64,000 nucleotides of DNA from NCBI RefSeq assembly GCF_002814235.1, contig NZ_PHSU01000014.1, forward strand, positions 205,282 through 269,281, given 5' to 3'. Origin of the DNA: Pseudomonas sp. QS1027. GTDB taxonomy: Bacteria; Pseudomonadota; Gammaproteobacteria; Pseudomonadales; Pseudomonadaceae. Below are positions 34,683 through 42,768 of the stretch, one piece after another; within the stretch, counting starts at the first letter, position 1; every line of letters begins with the position of its first letter. The position numbers were made by a program, and so were the translations under genes. The notes beneath the pieces were generated by a model. It did no database searches. It was not told the DNA's origin and saw only the letters and a program-made list of their open reading frames with translations.

Positions 34683-35999
34683 TCAAGCGGTGGTTTTTTG
34701 TTTTGCAGCCAACAGCAGTGAGCGACCGATAAAGTCCTGATCGCCCGTGACCCCCGGCAAGGTGAAGAAATAACCGCCGCCGATAGGCTTGAGGTATTCC
34801 TCCAGGGGCTCGCCGTTGAGCCGGGTTTGTACGGCAATGAAGCCTTGCGCCAGATCGGACTGGTAGCAGATGAACAGCAGGCCCATTTCCAGCTGGCCGT
34901 TCTTGCTCACGCCATTGGAGTAGTTGAACGGGCGACGCAGGATCAGGTTGCGCTGGGTTTCGGTGGTGCGCGGGTTGGCCAGGCGGATATGCGCATCGAG
35001 CTTGGTCAGCTTGCCTTCCGGGTCCTTGCTGTAGTCGGGAATGTCGCTTTCCTTCTGGCCGCCCATGGGCGCGCCGGTCGCTTTGACCCGACCGATGATG
35101 CTTTGCTGTTCCTGCAGCGGCGTGCGGTCCCAGCGCTCCACCAGGTTGCGGATGATCCGCACCGCCTGATAGCTGCCGGCCACGGCCCAGGCCGGTTCGT
35201 TGGCCCCAGGCTGGACCCAGACGATTTTGTCCATGGCGCTGGCATCGTTGGAGTCGGGGTTGGCCGAGCCGTCACGGAAACCCAGGAAGTTGCGCGCGCT
35301 CTGGGCCGGTTCGCCGGCCTTGGCCGGCGCCTGGGCCGGTACCGTGCCTTCCTGCTTCCAGCGCACCAGCAGCAGGTCCGGGGTGTTCTTGACGATGTCG
35401 CGCAGGGCGTGAATGTTGGTGTCCGGGGTATTGGAGCTGAACTGGATGCTCAGGTCGCCGTGGCACAATTCCTCTTGCAACGCGTCGTTGGGGAAGCCAG
35501 CCATGCGGATCAGATGCCTGGGCTTGACGCTGGCCAGTCCATAACGTTCGTCGAACAGCGACTCCCCCACCGAAACGGTGATGGTCAGGTTGTCCGGGGT
35601 GACCACCGGGCCGAGAATCCCGGAATCCAGCGGGGGCAGTTTTTCATCGACCTGTTTCACCGGGCCGCCGCTCATCAGGAACGCGATGCGCTTGTTCAGG
35701 GTACGGAACAGGCGTTCGAGTTCCTCGCTGTCACTGGCCAGGACGTCGAAGGAGACGATCATGCCGGCGGCCGGACGCGGGGTGACGATCCCGGTCTGGT
35801 GCTTGCCGTGGAAGTCGTGGCGGTCTTCGGTCTTGTCGCTGCTCGGCGCTTCGGTGACCTGGGCTTGCGCCTGGCTGGCGGCCATGGCCGGGCAGCTCAG
35901 GGCGCTGCCGGCGAGGGCGGCGCCGGCCACCCCCATGCCCAGCAGGACGCGACGGCGCTGGGCGGAGAATTCGGCGTTGTTGTGTTCTGAATCGCTCAT
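34683..35999 (-). CDS. efeB: EfeB, Dyp-type haem peroxidase/deferrochelatase
   Basis: 438-aa Dyp peroxidase exported by Tat: RRRVLLGMGVAGAALAGSAL near residues 15-34. The family GxxDG motif is present as GFRDGSANP, followed by the usual WVQPG segment. In the Efe system EfeB is thought to oxidise ferrous iron or to release iron from haem. ATG 35999 gives a normal Tat leader; the frame runs upstream to 36113, but that part is antisense-like sequence inside efeO. The gap to efeO is 19 bp. Confidence 0.93.
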   Translation of the reverse strand: MSDSEHNNAEFSAQRRRVLLGMGVAGAALAGSALSCPAMAASQAQAQVTEAPSSDKTEDRHDFHGKHQTGIVTPRPAAGMIVSFDVLASDSEELERLFRTLNKRIAFLMSGGPVKQVDEKLPPLDSGILGPVVTPDNLTITVSVGESLFDERYGLASVKPRHLIRMAGFPNDALQEELCHGDLSIQFSSNTPDTNIHALRDIVKNTPDLLLVRWKQEGTVPAQAPAKAGEPAQSARNFLGFRDGSANPDSNDASAMDKIVWVQPGANEPAWAVAGSYQAVRIIRNLVERWDRTPLQEQQSIIGRVKATGAPMGGQKESDIPDYSKDPEGKLTKLDAHIRLANPRTTETQRNLILRRPFNYSNGVSKNGQLEMGLLFICYQSDLAQGFIAVQTRLNGEPLEEYLKPIGGGYFFTLPGVTGDQDFIGRSLLLAAKQKTTA

Positions 36000-36018
36000 G
36001 TTCGTATCGTCTGCTTGT

Positions 36019-37212
36019 TTACAGGCCGGAAAGGCCGAGGGCGGGGTCGATTCCATCGAGTGCATCGGCCAGGGCCTTGGCCTTGTCGCTGATCTGCTGG
36101 CGTTGCGCGGCACTCACGGTGTCGTAGGTGACATAGCCGTTGGCATTGCGCAGGCCGTTGAATTCCGCGTCCAGAGCCACGGCGGCATCGTCGATCTTCA
36201 CCAGCAGGTCGCCGGACGACTTGACCAGCAGCGGCCGCATCAGGTCGATGACCTTTTGCGCGGCTTGCAGGTTGGCGGCGAAGCCGTCCAGGTCGACGTG
36301 GCTGTAACGCTCTTCTTCGCCGCTGCTGGCCCGGGTATCGGCCATGCTGCGCAGGCTGCGCACGACGATGCTGACCAGTTGTTCCGGCGGCAGCGATTGG
36401 GCCAGCAGTTGCTGCTTGAGGTTGGTGACATCGGCTTGCAGGTGCTGGGCGACCGGCACCAGGCCCTCGACACTGCGTTGCTGGAACAGGCCGTACTCGA
36501 TGCGATGGAAACCACCGAAGCCCGGATCCTGTTCACGTTTTTCGTAATAGTCGGCACGGGCATTGATCGCGTTATCCAGCTCGGCGAGACGCTGGGCGGC
36601 CGGAGCCAGACGCTGATAGGCGGCACGGGCCGGGGCATAGAGTGCCTGGGCCTGGGTCAGGTCGCCGGCGGCAATCGCCTGTTCCAGCGCATCGACCGCC
36701 TTGATCAGCGCGTTGCCCTGGCTGCTCAGGTAGACACGGAACTCCGACAGCGGCCCGATAAAGGCGGTCATCGACGGCCGTGCCTTGGCCGCGGCCTCGG
36801 AAGCCGCCGTTGGGGTGACGTGCAAGGTCCCGCGCGGGTTGCTCAGCAGCCCGCAGGTAATGGCGTAGTCACCGGGTTGCAGGTTGGCGTTGATCACCTG
36901 GCTCAGGCCCGGGGCGATGTTCTCGCGCTCCTCGACCACCAGCACGCCGTCGAGGATTTCCCACTCGACCGCGCGTTGCGAACCGTTGAGGATGCGGAAG
37001 CTGTTTTGCCCGGCCGGCACGCTCAGGGCATTCGGCTCGCAGCCGTGGGCCTGGATGGTCACGGTGATTTCGTTGTGATGGGACTGGCGTTTGCTAGCGG
37101 CCAGTTGCGAGGCGTAATAGAACAGTCCACCGGCCGCGATCATCACGATCACCGAGCCGGCTACCGCCCAGCGCAGGGCCTGGGGCGGTTTGCCAGTTGC
37201 AGGGTTGGACAT
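36019..37212 (-). CDS. efeO: EfeO, periplasmic iron-binding protein with cupredoxin domain
   Basis: 397-aa protein. An N-terminal membrane anchor (about 15-35) is followed by a cupredoxin-like domain (about 45-130, with CEPNALSVPAG and YAITCGLLSNPRG) and a C-terminal M75 domain (about 150-397) with HRIEYGLF (HxxE) and EEERYSHVDLDGFAANLQAA. It supplies ferrous iron to EfeU. The start ATG 37212 lies 8 bp after the efeU stop. Together with 33833-34657 the operon encodes both a two-domain and a one-domain EfeO. Confidence 0.92.
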   Translation of the reverse strand: MSNPATGKPPQALRWAVAGSVIVMIAAGGLFYYASQLAASKRQSHHNEITVTIQAHGCEPNALSVPAGQNSFRILNGSQRAVEWEILDGVLVVEERENIAPGLSQVINANLQPGDYAITCGLLSNPRGTLHVTPTAASEAAAKARPSMTAFIGPLSEFRVYLSSQGNALIKAVDALEQAIAAGDLTQAQALYAPARAAYQRLAPAAQRLAELDNAINARADYYEKREQDPGFGGFHRIEYGLFQQRSVEGLVPVAQHLQADVTNLKQQLLAQSLPPEQLVSIVVRSLRSMADTRASSGEEERYSHVDLDGFAANLQAAQKVIDLMRPLLVKSSGDLLVKIDDAAVALDAEFNGLRNANGYVTYDTVSAAQRQQISDKAKALADALDGIDPALGLSGL

Positions 37213-37220
37213 GGGTAACC

Positions 37221-38063
37221 TTACTGATTGGGAACGGAAGAAGTGTGCTTGGGTGCCGGTGCCGAGGTCGGCAGGAAGAACAGCACCAGGGTGAACACCA
37301 GGTACAGCAGGTAGGCGCCGAGGACGCTGACCGTCGGAGCATCCTGATAACCGAACATGCCGGCCAGGACCGAGCCCGCCGGACCGTCCATCGGCAGCGT
37401 GGCGCTGATGTCGAAGACCACGGTCTGCAGGTGGTTCCACAGGCCGGCTTCATGCAGGGCCTGGACCGAGTTGGCGAGGATGCCGGCGGCGACCACCAGG
37501 ATGAACAGGCCGGTCCAGCGGAAGAACAGCCCCAGGTTCAGGCGCATGCTGCCGCTGTAGATGGCGAAGCCGACGAAAATCGCCAGGATCAGGCCGAGGA
37601 GGGCACCGATGGGTGCGCCCGGACCTTCGCTCTGCTGGAACACCGCCAGCAGGAAGAACACGGTTTCCAGGCCTTCGCGGGCCACGGCGAAAAACACCAT
37701 GGCAATCAGCGCCCAGACCTGGTGCCTGGAGCCGGCGAGTGCGTGGTCGAGGGATTCATGCAGGGCGTGCTTGATGGAGCGGGCGACCTTGCGCATCCAG
37801 AACACCATCGAGCTGAGGATGCCGACGGCAACCAGCCCGACCACGCCTTCGAAGAGTTCCTGCTGTTTCTGCGGGAACTCGGCACTGACCAGCTCCAGGC
37901 CACCACCGACCAGCAGGGCAAGGGCGGCGGCAAGGAACACGCCGATCCACACCGCGGGCATCCACTGACCCCGGCCAGTCTGCTTGAGGTAACTGGCGAT
38001 AATGCCAACGATAAGCGCGGCTTCAATGCCTTCGCGCAGCATGATCAGGAAGGGAACCAGCAT
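37221..38063 (-). CDS. efeU: EfeU, Ftr1-type high-affinity iron permease
   Basis: 280-aa inner-membrane permease with seven hydrophobic helices. Both REGxE iron-transport motifs are present: R10-E11-G12-I13-E14 and R129-E130-G131-L132-E133. It moves iron across the inner membrane with EfeO and EfeB. I use ATG 38063, which puts the first REGxE at the usual position; a GTG at 38078 is an alternative, and neither has a clear ribosome site. It is the first gene of the operon, with a Fur box about 40 bp upstream. Confidence 0.93.
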   Translation of the reverse strand: MLVPFLIMLREGIEAALIVGIIASYLKQTGRGQWMPAVWIGVFLAAALALLVGGGLELVSAEFPQKQQELFEGVVGLVAVGILSSMVFWMRKVARSIKHALHESLDHALAGSRHQVWALIAMVFFAVAREGLETVFFLLAVFQQSEGPGAPIGALLGLILAIFVGFAIYSGSMRLNLGLFFRWTGLFILVVAAGILANSVQALHEAGLWNHLQTVVFDISATLPMDGPAGSVLAGMFGYQDAPTVSVLGAYLLYLVFTLVLFFLPTSAPAPKHTSSVPNQ

Positions 38064-38103
38064 TCGACAACGCACCACAGTGAGAGAAGATGGTAATTTG
38101 TAA

Positions 38104-38122
38104 CATAATGATACTCATTACT
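38104..38122. promoter_or_regulatory. Fur box of the efe operon
   Basis: CATAATGATACTCATTACT matches the consensus GATAATGATAATCATTATC in all but four positions, with ATAATGATA intact. It is placed about 40 bp upstream of efeU, where Fur-iron would block the promoter in iron-replete cells. Confidence 0.85.
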
Positions 38123-38260
38123 AAACAGGTTTAATCGGTAATTGCTGAATAGTGATGGGGTAGACGGGGCTTTTGAGGCGGGGGGATGTTGCACAAGCGA
38201 GCGTCTAGCACGCCTGTTACGAGGTATCTGCCACGGGCAGGAGCAGGGCTCTGCGGGGTT

Positions 38261-38335
38261 CCCGTGGGAGCGACTTGCCAGCGATTGCGACGCTGAAGGT
38301 TACATCGTCATCGCCAGCAAGCCGGCTCCTACAAG
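38261..38335. repeat. REP pair of mixed type
   Basis: The left arm (GTGGGAGCGACTTGCCAGCG) is a diverged class; the right arm (ATCGCCAGCAAGCCGGCTCC plus TACAA) is the same as that at 25708. Together they form an imperfect REPIN downstream of the DUF2790 gene. Confidence 0.75.
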
Positions 38336-38370
38336 TGTTGCGCTGTATTCAGGATTTCGTCTTGTTGGAA

Positions 38371-38628
38371 TCAGTTATTGAAATTGCAGGAATCCGACAT
38401 CTTACTGTAGGTGATGTCTTCGGGTTTGCCCGCGGTGTCGATGAACTTCATATCGGCCGTGACCACCTTGCAGGCGCGGCTGGGGCGTTCGCTCATCGAG
38501 ATGACTTTGGCGACATGCAGGGGCATGCCGTATTGATAAGGCACGGGTTGGGTGGTGTCGGCCTGGGCTACGCCGGCAAGGGCCGAAAGGGCCAGGGCGC
38601 CGGTTACCAGCAGGGTACGCAGTTTCAT
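38371..38628 (-). CDS. DUF2790 exported protein
   Basis: 85-aa protein with a Sec signal peptide (LLVTGALALSALAGVAQA) and a DUF2790 core: YQYGMPLHVAKVISM, CKVVTADMKFIDTAGKPEDITYSKMSDSC. The family is essentially confined to Pseudomonas and has no established function; I recall several paralogues per genome. Two Cys in the mature part could form a disulphide. It is divergent from the ABC binding-protein gene at 39059, 430 bp away. Confidence 0.85.
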   Translation of the reverse strand: MKLRTLLVTGALALSALAGVAQADTTQPVPYQYGMPLHVAKVISMSERPSRACKVVTADMKFIDTAGKPEDITYSKMSDSCNFNN

Positions 38629-38873
38629 GGTGTTTCTCCTGAGCGGCTTGAGATTTCATCCCGGCCTCACGAATGACGCTGGGTATGCCGCGGAGGGCGT
38701 CAGGGCAAGCCTGCGCGAGCGCGGTCAACTTCACTTTCCGTCTGCAGGATTAACGCGGAATTAAGTGCGGGGCTTTTTATTAGCTTGCTAACGAAGTCCC
38801 TGAGAACTGCCCCCAAATCACCCACTCCCGCCCCGCTTTGGGGCCTTCACACCCACCCCCCCCGTAGCCTTCC

Positions 38874-38893
38874 GTAGCACCGTGTTGTGCTAC
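38874..38893. promoter_or_regulatory. Perfect 7-bp inverted repeat, unknown operator or hairpin
   Basis: GTAGCAC and GTGCTAC flank CGTGTT, about 170 bp upstream of the ABC binding-protein gene. No T-run follows, so an operator is more likely than a terminator. Confidence 0.45.
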
Positions 38894-39018
38894 CGCCTGT
38901 GACATCGATTTTTCAAAAAAACTATCTCATTGATTTCCATTGAATTTATAGCCTCGATTTCAGCGCGCTGAATCTGCTGGCACAGTTTCTGCTGTCTATT
39001 CCGTTGTTACATACTAAG

Positions 39019-39034
39019 TTCCGCTGTAGCGGAA
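39019..39034. promoter_or_regulatory. IclR-type operator candidate
   Basis: TTCCGCTGTAGCGGAA has perfect 7-bp arms (TTCCGCT/AGCGGAA) around two bases and lies 25 bp before the start of the binding-protein gene. The arms resemble TTCCGC-type palindromes bound by IclR-family proteins, and the cluster encodes one at 42769-43533. Confidence 0.55.
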
Positions 39035-39058
39035 TACACATCATCGGAGTGCAACGTC

Positions 39059-39901
39059 ATGCAGCGTGGACTTTCCTTGTTTAAAGCCTGTGTTTTTCTT
39101 CTGGCGGCTTCGGCGGCAGTCGCTGCGCAAGCAGCCGACAGCAAGCTCGATAGCGTGCTCAAACGCGGTCACTTGATTGTAGGCACTGGCAGCACCAACG
39201 CGCCGTGGCACTTCCAGGGCGCGGACGGCAAGTTGCAGGGGTTCGATATCGATATCGGCGGCATGATCGCCAAGGGCCTGTTCAACGACGCGAGCAAAGT
39301 CGAATACGTGGTGCAGTCTTCCGATGCGCGGATTCCCAACCTGTTGACCGACAAGGTCGATATCAGCTGCCAGTTCATCACCGTGACCGCCAGCCGTGCC
39401 CAGCAGGTTGCTTTCACCCTGCCGTACTACCGCGAGGGTGTTGCGCTGCTGCTGCCGGCCAATAGCAAGTACCAGGAAATCGACAGCCTGCGCGCCGCCG
39501 GCGACGGCGTCACCGTGGCGGTGTTGCAGAACGTCTACGCCGAGGAGCTGGTGCATCAGGCACTGCCCAAGGCCAAGGTCGACCAGTACGACAGCGTGGA
39601 CCTGATGTACCAGGCCATGAGCACCGGTCGCGCCGATGCCGCCGCTACCGACCAGTCGTCGGTCAAGTACCTGATGGTGCAGAAACCTGGCATGTACCGC
39701 AGCCCGGCTTTTGCCTGGAGCCCACAGACCTATGCGTGCGCGGTCAAGCGCGGCGACCAGGACTGGCTGAACTTCGTCAACACCGCGTTGCATGAAGCCA
39801 TGACCGGTGTCGAGTTCCCCACCTACGCGGCGTCCTTCAAGAAGTGGTTCGGCGTCGATCTTCCATCGCCAGAAATCGGTTTCCCTGTCGAATTCAAGTG
39901 A
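39059..39901 (+). CDS. ABC transporter periplasmic binding protein (polar amino-acid family)
   Basis: 280-aa type 3 solute-binding protein. A Sec signal (FLLAASAAVAAQA) is followed by the SBP_bac_3 domain: LIVGTGSTNAPWHFQGADGKLQGFDIDIGGMIA, then VDISCQFITVTASRAQQVAFTLPYY. It delivers its ligand to the permeases at 40074 and 40746. The family mainly binds amino acids; the kdgK-like and PLP-enzyme genes downstream suggest an amino-sugar acid such as D-glucosaminate. A hairpin lies between this gene and the permease gene. Confidence 0.88.
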   Translation: MQRGLSLFKACVFLLAASAAVAAQAADSKLDSVLKRGHLIVGTGSTNAPWHFQGADGKLQGFDIDIGGMIAKGLFNDASKVEYVVQSSDARIPNLLTDKVDISCQFITVTASRAQQVAFTLPYYREGVALLLPANSKYQEIDSLRAAGDGVTVAVLQNVYAEELVHQALPKAKVDQYDSVDLMYQAMSTGRADAAATDQSSVKYLMVQKPGMYRSPAFAWSPQTYACAVKRGDQDWLNFVNTALHEAMTGVEFPTYAASFKKWFGVDLPSPEIGFPVEFK

Positions 39902-39929
39902 AAACTACTGCGCTCGGAAATACTGCGTT

Positions 39930-39987
39930 GAAAAGAAGCTCGAAATGCTCATTGACTAAAGTCAACTCCGCTTTCTCGCTTCTTTTC
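39930..39987 (+). other. Long intercistronic inverted repeat
   Basis: GAAAAGAAGC (39930-39939) pairs with GCTTCTTTTC (39978-39987), with an inner TGACT/AGTCA stem at 39953-39964. It lies between the binding-protein and permease genes. It may protect the upstream mRNA segment and raise binding-protein levels over permease, as seen in other ABC operons; this role is inferred. Confidence 0.6.
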
Positions 39988-40073
39988 GCCTTGTCTTTCC
40001 TTCGCTCGCTACGTTTCCAATGAAATGGTGGGCAGGGCGTCCTTGGGGCGCCCCGTCGAAGGTACTGCGAACC

Positions 40074-40736
40074 ATGAACTATCAGTTGAACTTTGCCGCC
40101 GTCTGGCGCGATTTCGACACCTTGCTGGCGGGACTGGGCCTGGGCCTGGAACTGGCCCTGGTGTCCATCGTCATCGGTTGTGTGATCGGCCTGATGATGG
40201 CGTTTGCCTTGCTCAGCAAGCATCGCGCATTGCGGGTGCTGGCCTCGGTGTATGTGACGGTGATCCGTAATACGCCGATTCTGGTGTTGATCCTGTTGAT
40301 CTACTTCGCCATGCCGAGCCTGGGTATCCGGCTGGACAAGATTCCCTCGTTTATCGTCACGCTGTCGTTGTATGCCGGGGCCTATCTGACCGAGGTGTTC
40401 CGCGCCGGCCTGCTGAGCATTCCCAAGGGCCAGCGCGAAGCCGGGCTGGCCATCGGCCTCGGCGAATGGCAGGTGCGCGCCTATGTCACCGTGCCGGTGA
40501 TGTTGCGCAACGTGCTGCCGGCGCTGTCCAACAACTTCATTTCCCTGTTCAAGGACACCTCCCTGGCTGCGGCCATCGCCGTGCCGGAGCTGACCTATCA
40601 CGCCCGCAAGATCAACGTGGAAAGCTACCGGGTGATCGAAACCTGGATGGTCACCACGGCGCTCTATGTGGTCGCCTGTTACCTCATTGCCCTGATGCTG
40701 CGTTACCTCGAGCAGCGTCTGGCGATCCGCCGATAG
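40074..40736 (+). CDS. Amino-acid-type ABC permease 1
   Basis: 220-aa inner-membrane HisM/GlnP-like permease with about five helices and the EAA loop YLTEVFRAGLLSIPKGQREAGLAIGLG. Start ATG 40074 fits the family N-terminus (NFAAVWRDFDTLLAGLGLGL); the frame upstream reads through the intergenic region. It probably pairs with the permease at 40746 as a heterodimer, 9 bp downstream. Confidence 0.9.
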   Translation: MNYQLNFAAVWRDFDTLLAGLGLGLELALVSIVIGCVIGLMMAFALLSKHRALRVLASVYVTVIRNTPILVLILLIYFAMPSLGIRLDKIPSFIVTLSLYAGAYLTEVFRAGLLSIPKGQREAGLAIGLGEWQVRAYVTVPVMLRNVLPALSNNFISLFKDTSLAAAIAVPELTYHARKINVESYRVIETWMVTTALYVVACYLIALMLRYLEQRLAIRR

Positions 40737-40745
40737 GAGGCACTC

Positions 40746-41408
40746 ATGTACGAATCGCAAAGTTGGTGGCATGAGTTGTGGATCGCCCGGGAAACCCTCT
40801 GGGAGGGATTCCAGACCAGTGTCGCGGTTTCGCTGCTGGCGATTGTCTGCGGCACCCTGATCGGCATTGTCGCCGGCCTGGTGCTGACCTACGGCAAGTT
40901 CTGGATGCGCGCGCCGTTTCGCCTGTATGTCGACCTGATCCGTGGCACCCCGGTGTTCGTCCTGGTGCTCGCCTGCTTCTACATGGCGCCGGCCCTGGGC
41001 TGGCAGATCAGCGCCTTCCAGGCCGGCGCCCTGGGCCTGACGCTGTTCTGTGGTTCCCACGTGGCGGAGATCGTGCGCGGCTCGATGCAGGCCATCCCCC
41101 GGGGCCAGATGGAAGCGAGCAAGGCCATCGGCCTGACCTTCCACCAGGCCCTGGGTTATGTGCTGCTGCCCCAGGCGCTGCGGCAGATCCTGCCGACCTG
41201 GGTCAACTCGTCCACCGAGATCGTCAAGGCTTCGACCCTGCTTTCGGTGATCGGTGTCGCCGAGCTGCTGCTCAGCACCCAGCAGGTGATCGCCCGGACC
41301 TTCATGACCCTGGAGTTCTACCTGTTCGCCGGTTTCTTGTTCTTCATCATCAACTACTCGATCGAGTTGCTCGGTCGGCATATTGAAAAGCGGGTGGCCT
41401 TGCCATGA
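40746..41408 (+). CDS. Amino-acid-type ABC permease 2
   Basis: 220-aa permease of the same family, with the EAA loop [33 protein letters not shown] is 5 bases before the ATG. Its last four bases overlap the ATPase start (ATGA), indicating translational coupling. Confidence 0.9.
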   Translation: MYESQSWWHELWIARETLWEGFQTSVAVSLLAIVCGTLIGIVAGLVLTYGKFWMRAPFRLYVDLIRGTPVFVLVLACFYMAPALGWQISAFQAGALGLTLFCGSHVAEIVRGSMQAIPRGQMEASKAIGLTFHQALGYVLLPQALRQILPTWVNSSTEIVKASTLLSVIGVAELLLSTQQVIARTFMTLEFYLFAGFLFFIINYSIELLGRHIEKRVALP

Positions 41409-42181
41409 CGACTGATTCCCAAGCATTGCTCAGCATTCGCGGGCTGCACAAACAATACGGCAAGCTCGAAGTGCTCAAGGGCGTCGACCTGGACATGCAG
41501 CGCGGCAACGTGGTCACGCTGATCGGCTCCAGCGGCTCGGGCAAGACCACGCTGCTGCGCTGCGTGAACCTGCTGGAAGAGTTCCAGGGCGGCCAGATCA
41601 CCCTGGACGGTGAGTCCATCGGCTACAGCGAAGTGAACGGCAAGCGCGTCCGCCACCCGGAAAAAGTCATCGCCCAGCACCGGGCCATGACCGGCATGGC
41701 GTTCCAGCAGTTCAACCTGTTTCCGCACCTCACGGCCTTGCAGAACGTCACCCTGGGCCTGCTCAAGGTCAAGAAGCTGCCCAAGGACCAGGCCGTCGCG
41801 CTGGCGGAGAAATGGCTGGAGCGGGTCGGCCTGCTGGAGCGGCGCAATCACTTTCCGGGGCAGTTGTCCGGTGGCCAGCAGCAGCGGGTGGCGATTGCCC
41901 GGGCCATTGCGATGAACCCCAGCCTGATGCTGTTCGACGAAGTGACCTCGGCCCTCGACCCGGAGCTGGTCGGTGAAGTGCTGGCGGTGATCAAGGGCCT
42001 GGCGGAAGAGGGCATGACCATGTTGCTGGTCACCCACGAGATGCGCTTTGCCTTTGAGGTCTCGGACAAGATCGTATTCATGAACCAGGGGCGCATTGAA
42101 GAACAGGGGCCACCCAAAGAACTGTTCGAGCGTCCGCAGTCGCCGCGTCTCGCGGAATTTCTGAAAAACACCCGTTTTTAA
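41405..42181 (+). CDS. Amino-acid-type ABC ATP-binding protein
   Basis: 258-aa ATPase of the GlnQ/HisP family. Walker A is GSSGSGKTT, the signature [15 protein letters not shown], and Walker [13 protein letters not shown] with the switch His in LLVTHEM. It powers the importer encoded by the three genes before it. Its start overlaps the stop of permease 2. Confidence 0.93.
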   Translation: MTTDSQALLSIRGLHKQYGKLEVLKGVDLDMQRGNVVTLIGSSGSGKTTLLRCVNLLEEFQGGQITLDGESIGYSEVNGKRVRHPEKVIAQHRAMTGMAFQQFNLFPHLTALQNVTLGLLKVKKLPKDQAVALAEKWLERVGLLERRNHFPGQLSGGQQQRVAIARAIAMNPSLMLFDEVTSALDPELVGEVLAVIKGLAEEGMTMLLVTHEMRFAFEVSDKIVFMNQGRIEEQGPPKELFERPQSPRLAEFLKNTRF

Positions 42182-42204
42182 TTTTTTTATTCAAGGAGAA
42201 CAGT

Positions 42205-42591
42205 ATGAGCATTACTCGTTATGGCACCGGCAGCACCGCGGGTGGCGGTCAGCCGCGTCCTTTCGCCCGGGCCGTCGAAGCCGATGGCTGGCTGCATGTG
42301 TCCGGGCAGGTGCCGGCGTTGAATGGTGAAATCATTGTCGGCGGCATCGTCGAACAGACTCACCAGACCATGAAGAACCTGATCGCGATTCTCGAAGAGG
42401 CCGGTTATGGCCTGGAGGATGTGGTGCGCGCCGGTGTCTGGTTGGAAGATCCGCGGGACTTCTGGAGCTTCAACAAGGTGTTTTCCGAGTACTTCACACC
42501 TGAGCACGCCCCGGCGCGCGCCTGTGTCCAGGCGAACATGATGGTCGACTGCAAGGTCGAGATCGATTGCGTCGCGTACAAGAAGAAGTGA
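42205..42591 (+). CDS. RidA-family enamine/imine deaminase
   Basis: 128-aa Rid protein that keeps the catalytic Arg105 (PARACVQ) and Glu119 (CKVEIDC), unlike the RidA-like protein at 4895. It should hydrolyse reactive enamine/imine products released by PLP enzymes to keto acid and ammonia. That suits its position next to a PLP-dependent ammonia-lyase-like gene. AAGGAG is 7 bases before the ATG. The gap to the ATPase gene is 23 bp. Confidence 0.9.
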   Translation: MSITRYGTGSTAGGGQPRPFARAVEADGWLHVSGQVPALNGEIIVGGIVEQTHQTMKNLIAILEEAGYGLEDVVRAGVWLEDPRDFWSFNKVFSEYFTPEHAPARACVQANMMVDCKVEIDCVAYKKK

Positions 42592-42609
42592 TGAAACCTT
42601 GAGGGCCTA

Positions 42610-42698
42610 TTCGCGGGCAAGCCCTGCTCCTACAGTTTTGTGTCATATGCAAAATCTGTATTCGACGCCGTATTGTAGGAGCAGGGCTTGCCCGCGAA
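42610..42698. repeat. Complete REPIN, copy A
   Basis: Perfect inverted 25-nt arms (beginning TTCGCGGGCAAGCCCTGCTC at 42610; the mirror arm ends at 42698) flank a 39-nt centre. The centre is the near-exact reverse complement of the centre of the REPIN at 44801. Confidence 0.93.
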
Positions 42699-42768
42699 GA
42701 CGGCCTAACAGTCGCCGCAGGACTCTGGGTACACTCCCCGGCAATTTTTCCAATGGGATGGCACTGAC

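Larger units (their letters stand above)
38064..38370. other. 307-bp region upstream of the efe operon
   Basis: No gene is seen. It contains the Fur box at 38104, a 26-nt segment at 38200-38225 shared with the mqo leader, and a REP pair at 38261-38335. Confidence 0.6.
38629..39058. other. 430-bp divergent intergenic region
   Basis: No convincing gene is seen. The central part contains a C-rich tract near 38850-38863, followed by two dyads listed separately (38874-38893 and 39019-39034). The 150 bp before 39059 are AT-rich compared with the surroundings, consistent with a promoter region. Confidence 0.55.

Noticed and set aside
36000..36113. N-terminal extension of EfeB from an upstream start
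   Set aside because: It overlaps the end of efeO and would bury the Tat signal 39 residues into the protein.
39894..41426. 510-codon open frame antisense to the ABC permease genes
   Set aside because: His/Gln-rich shadow sequence; the two permeases and the ATPase on the plus strand are clear.
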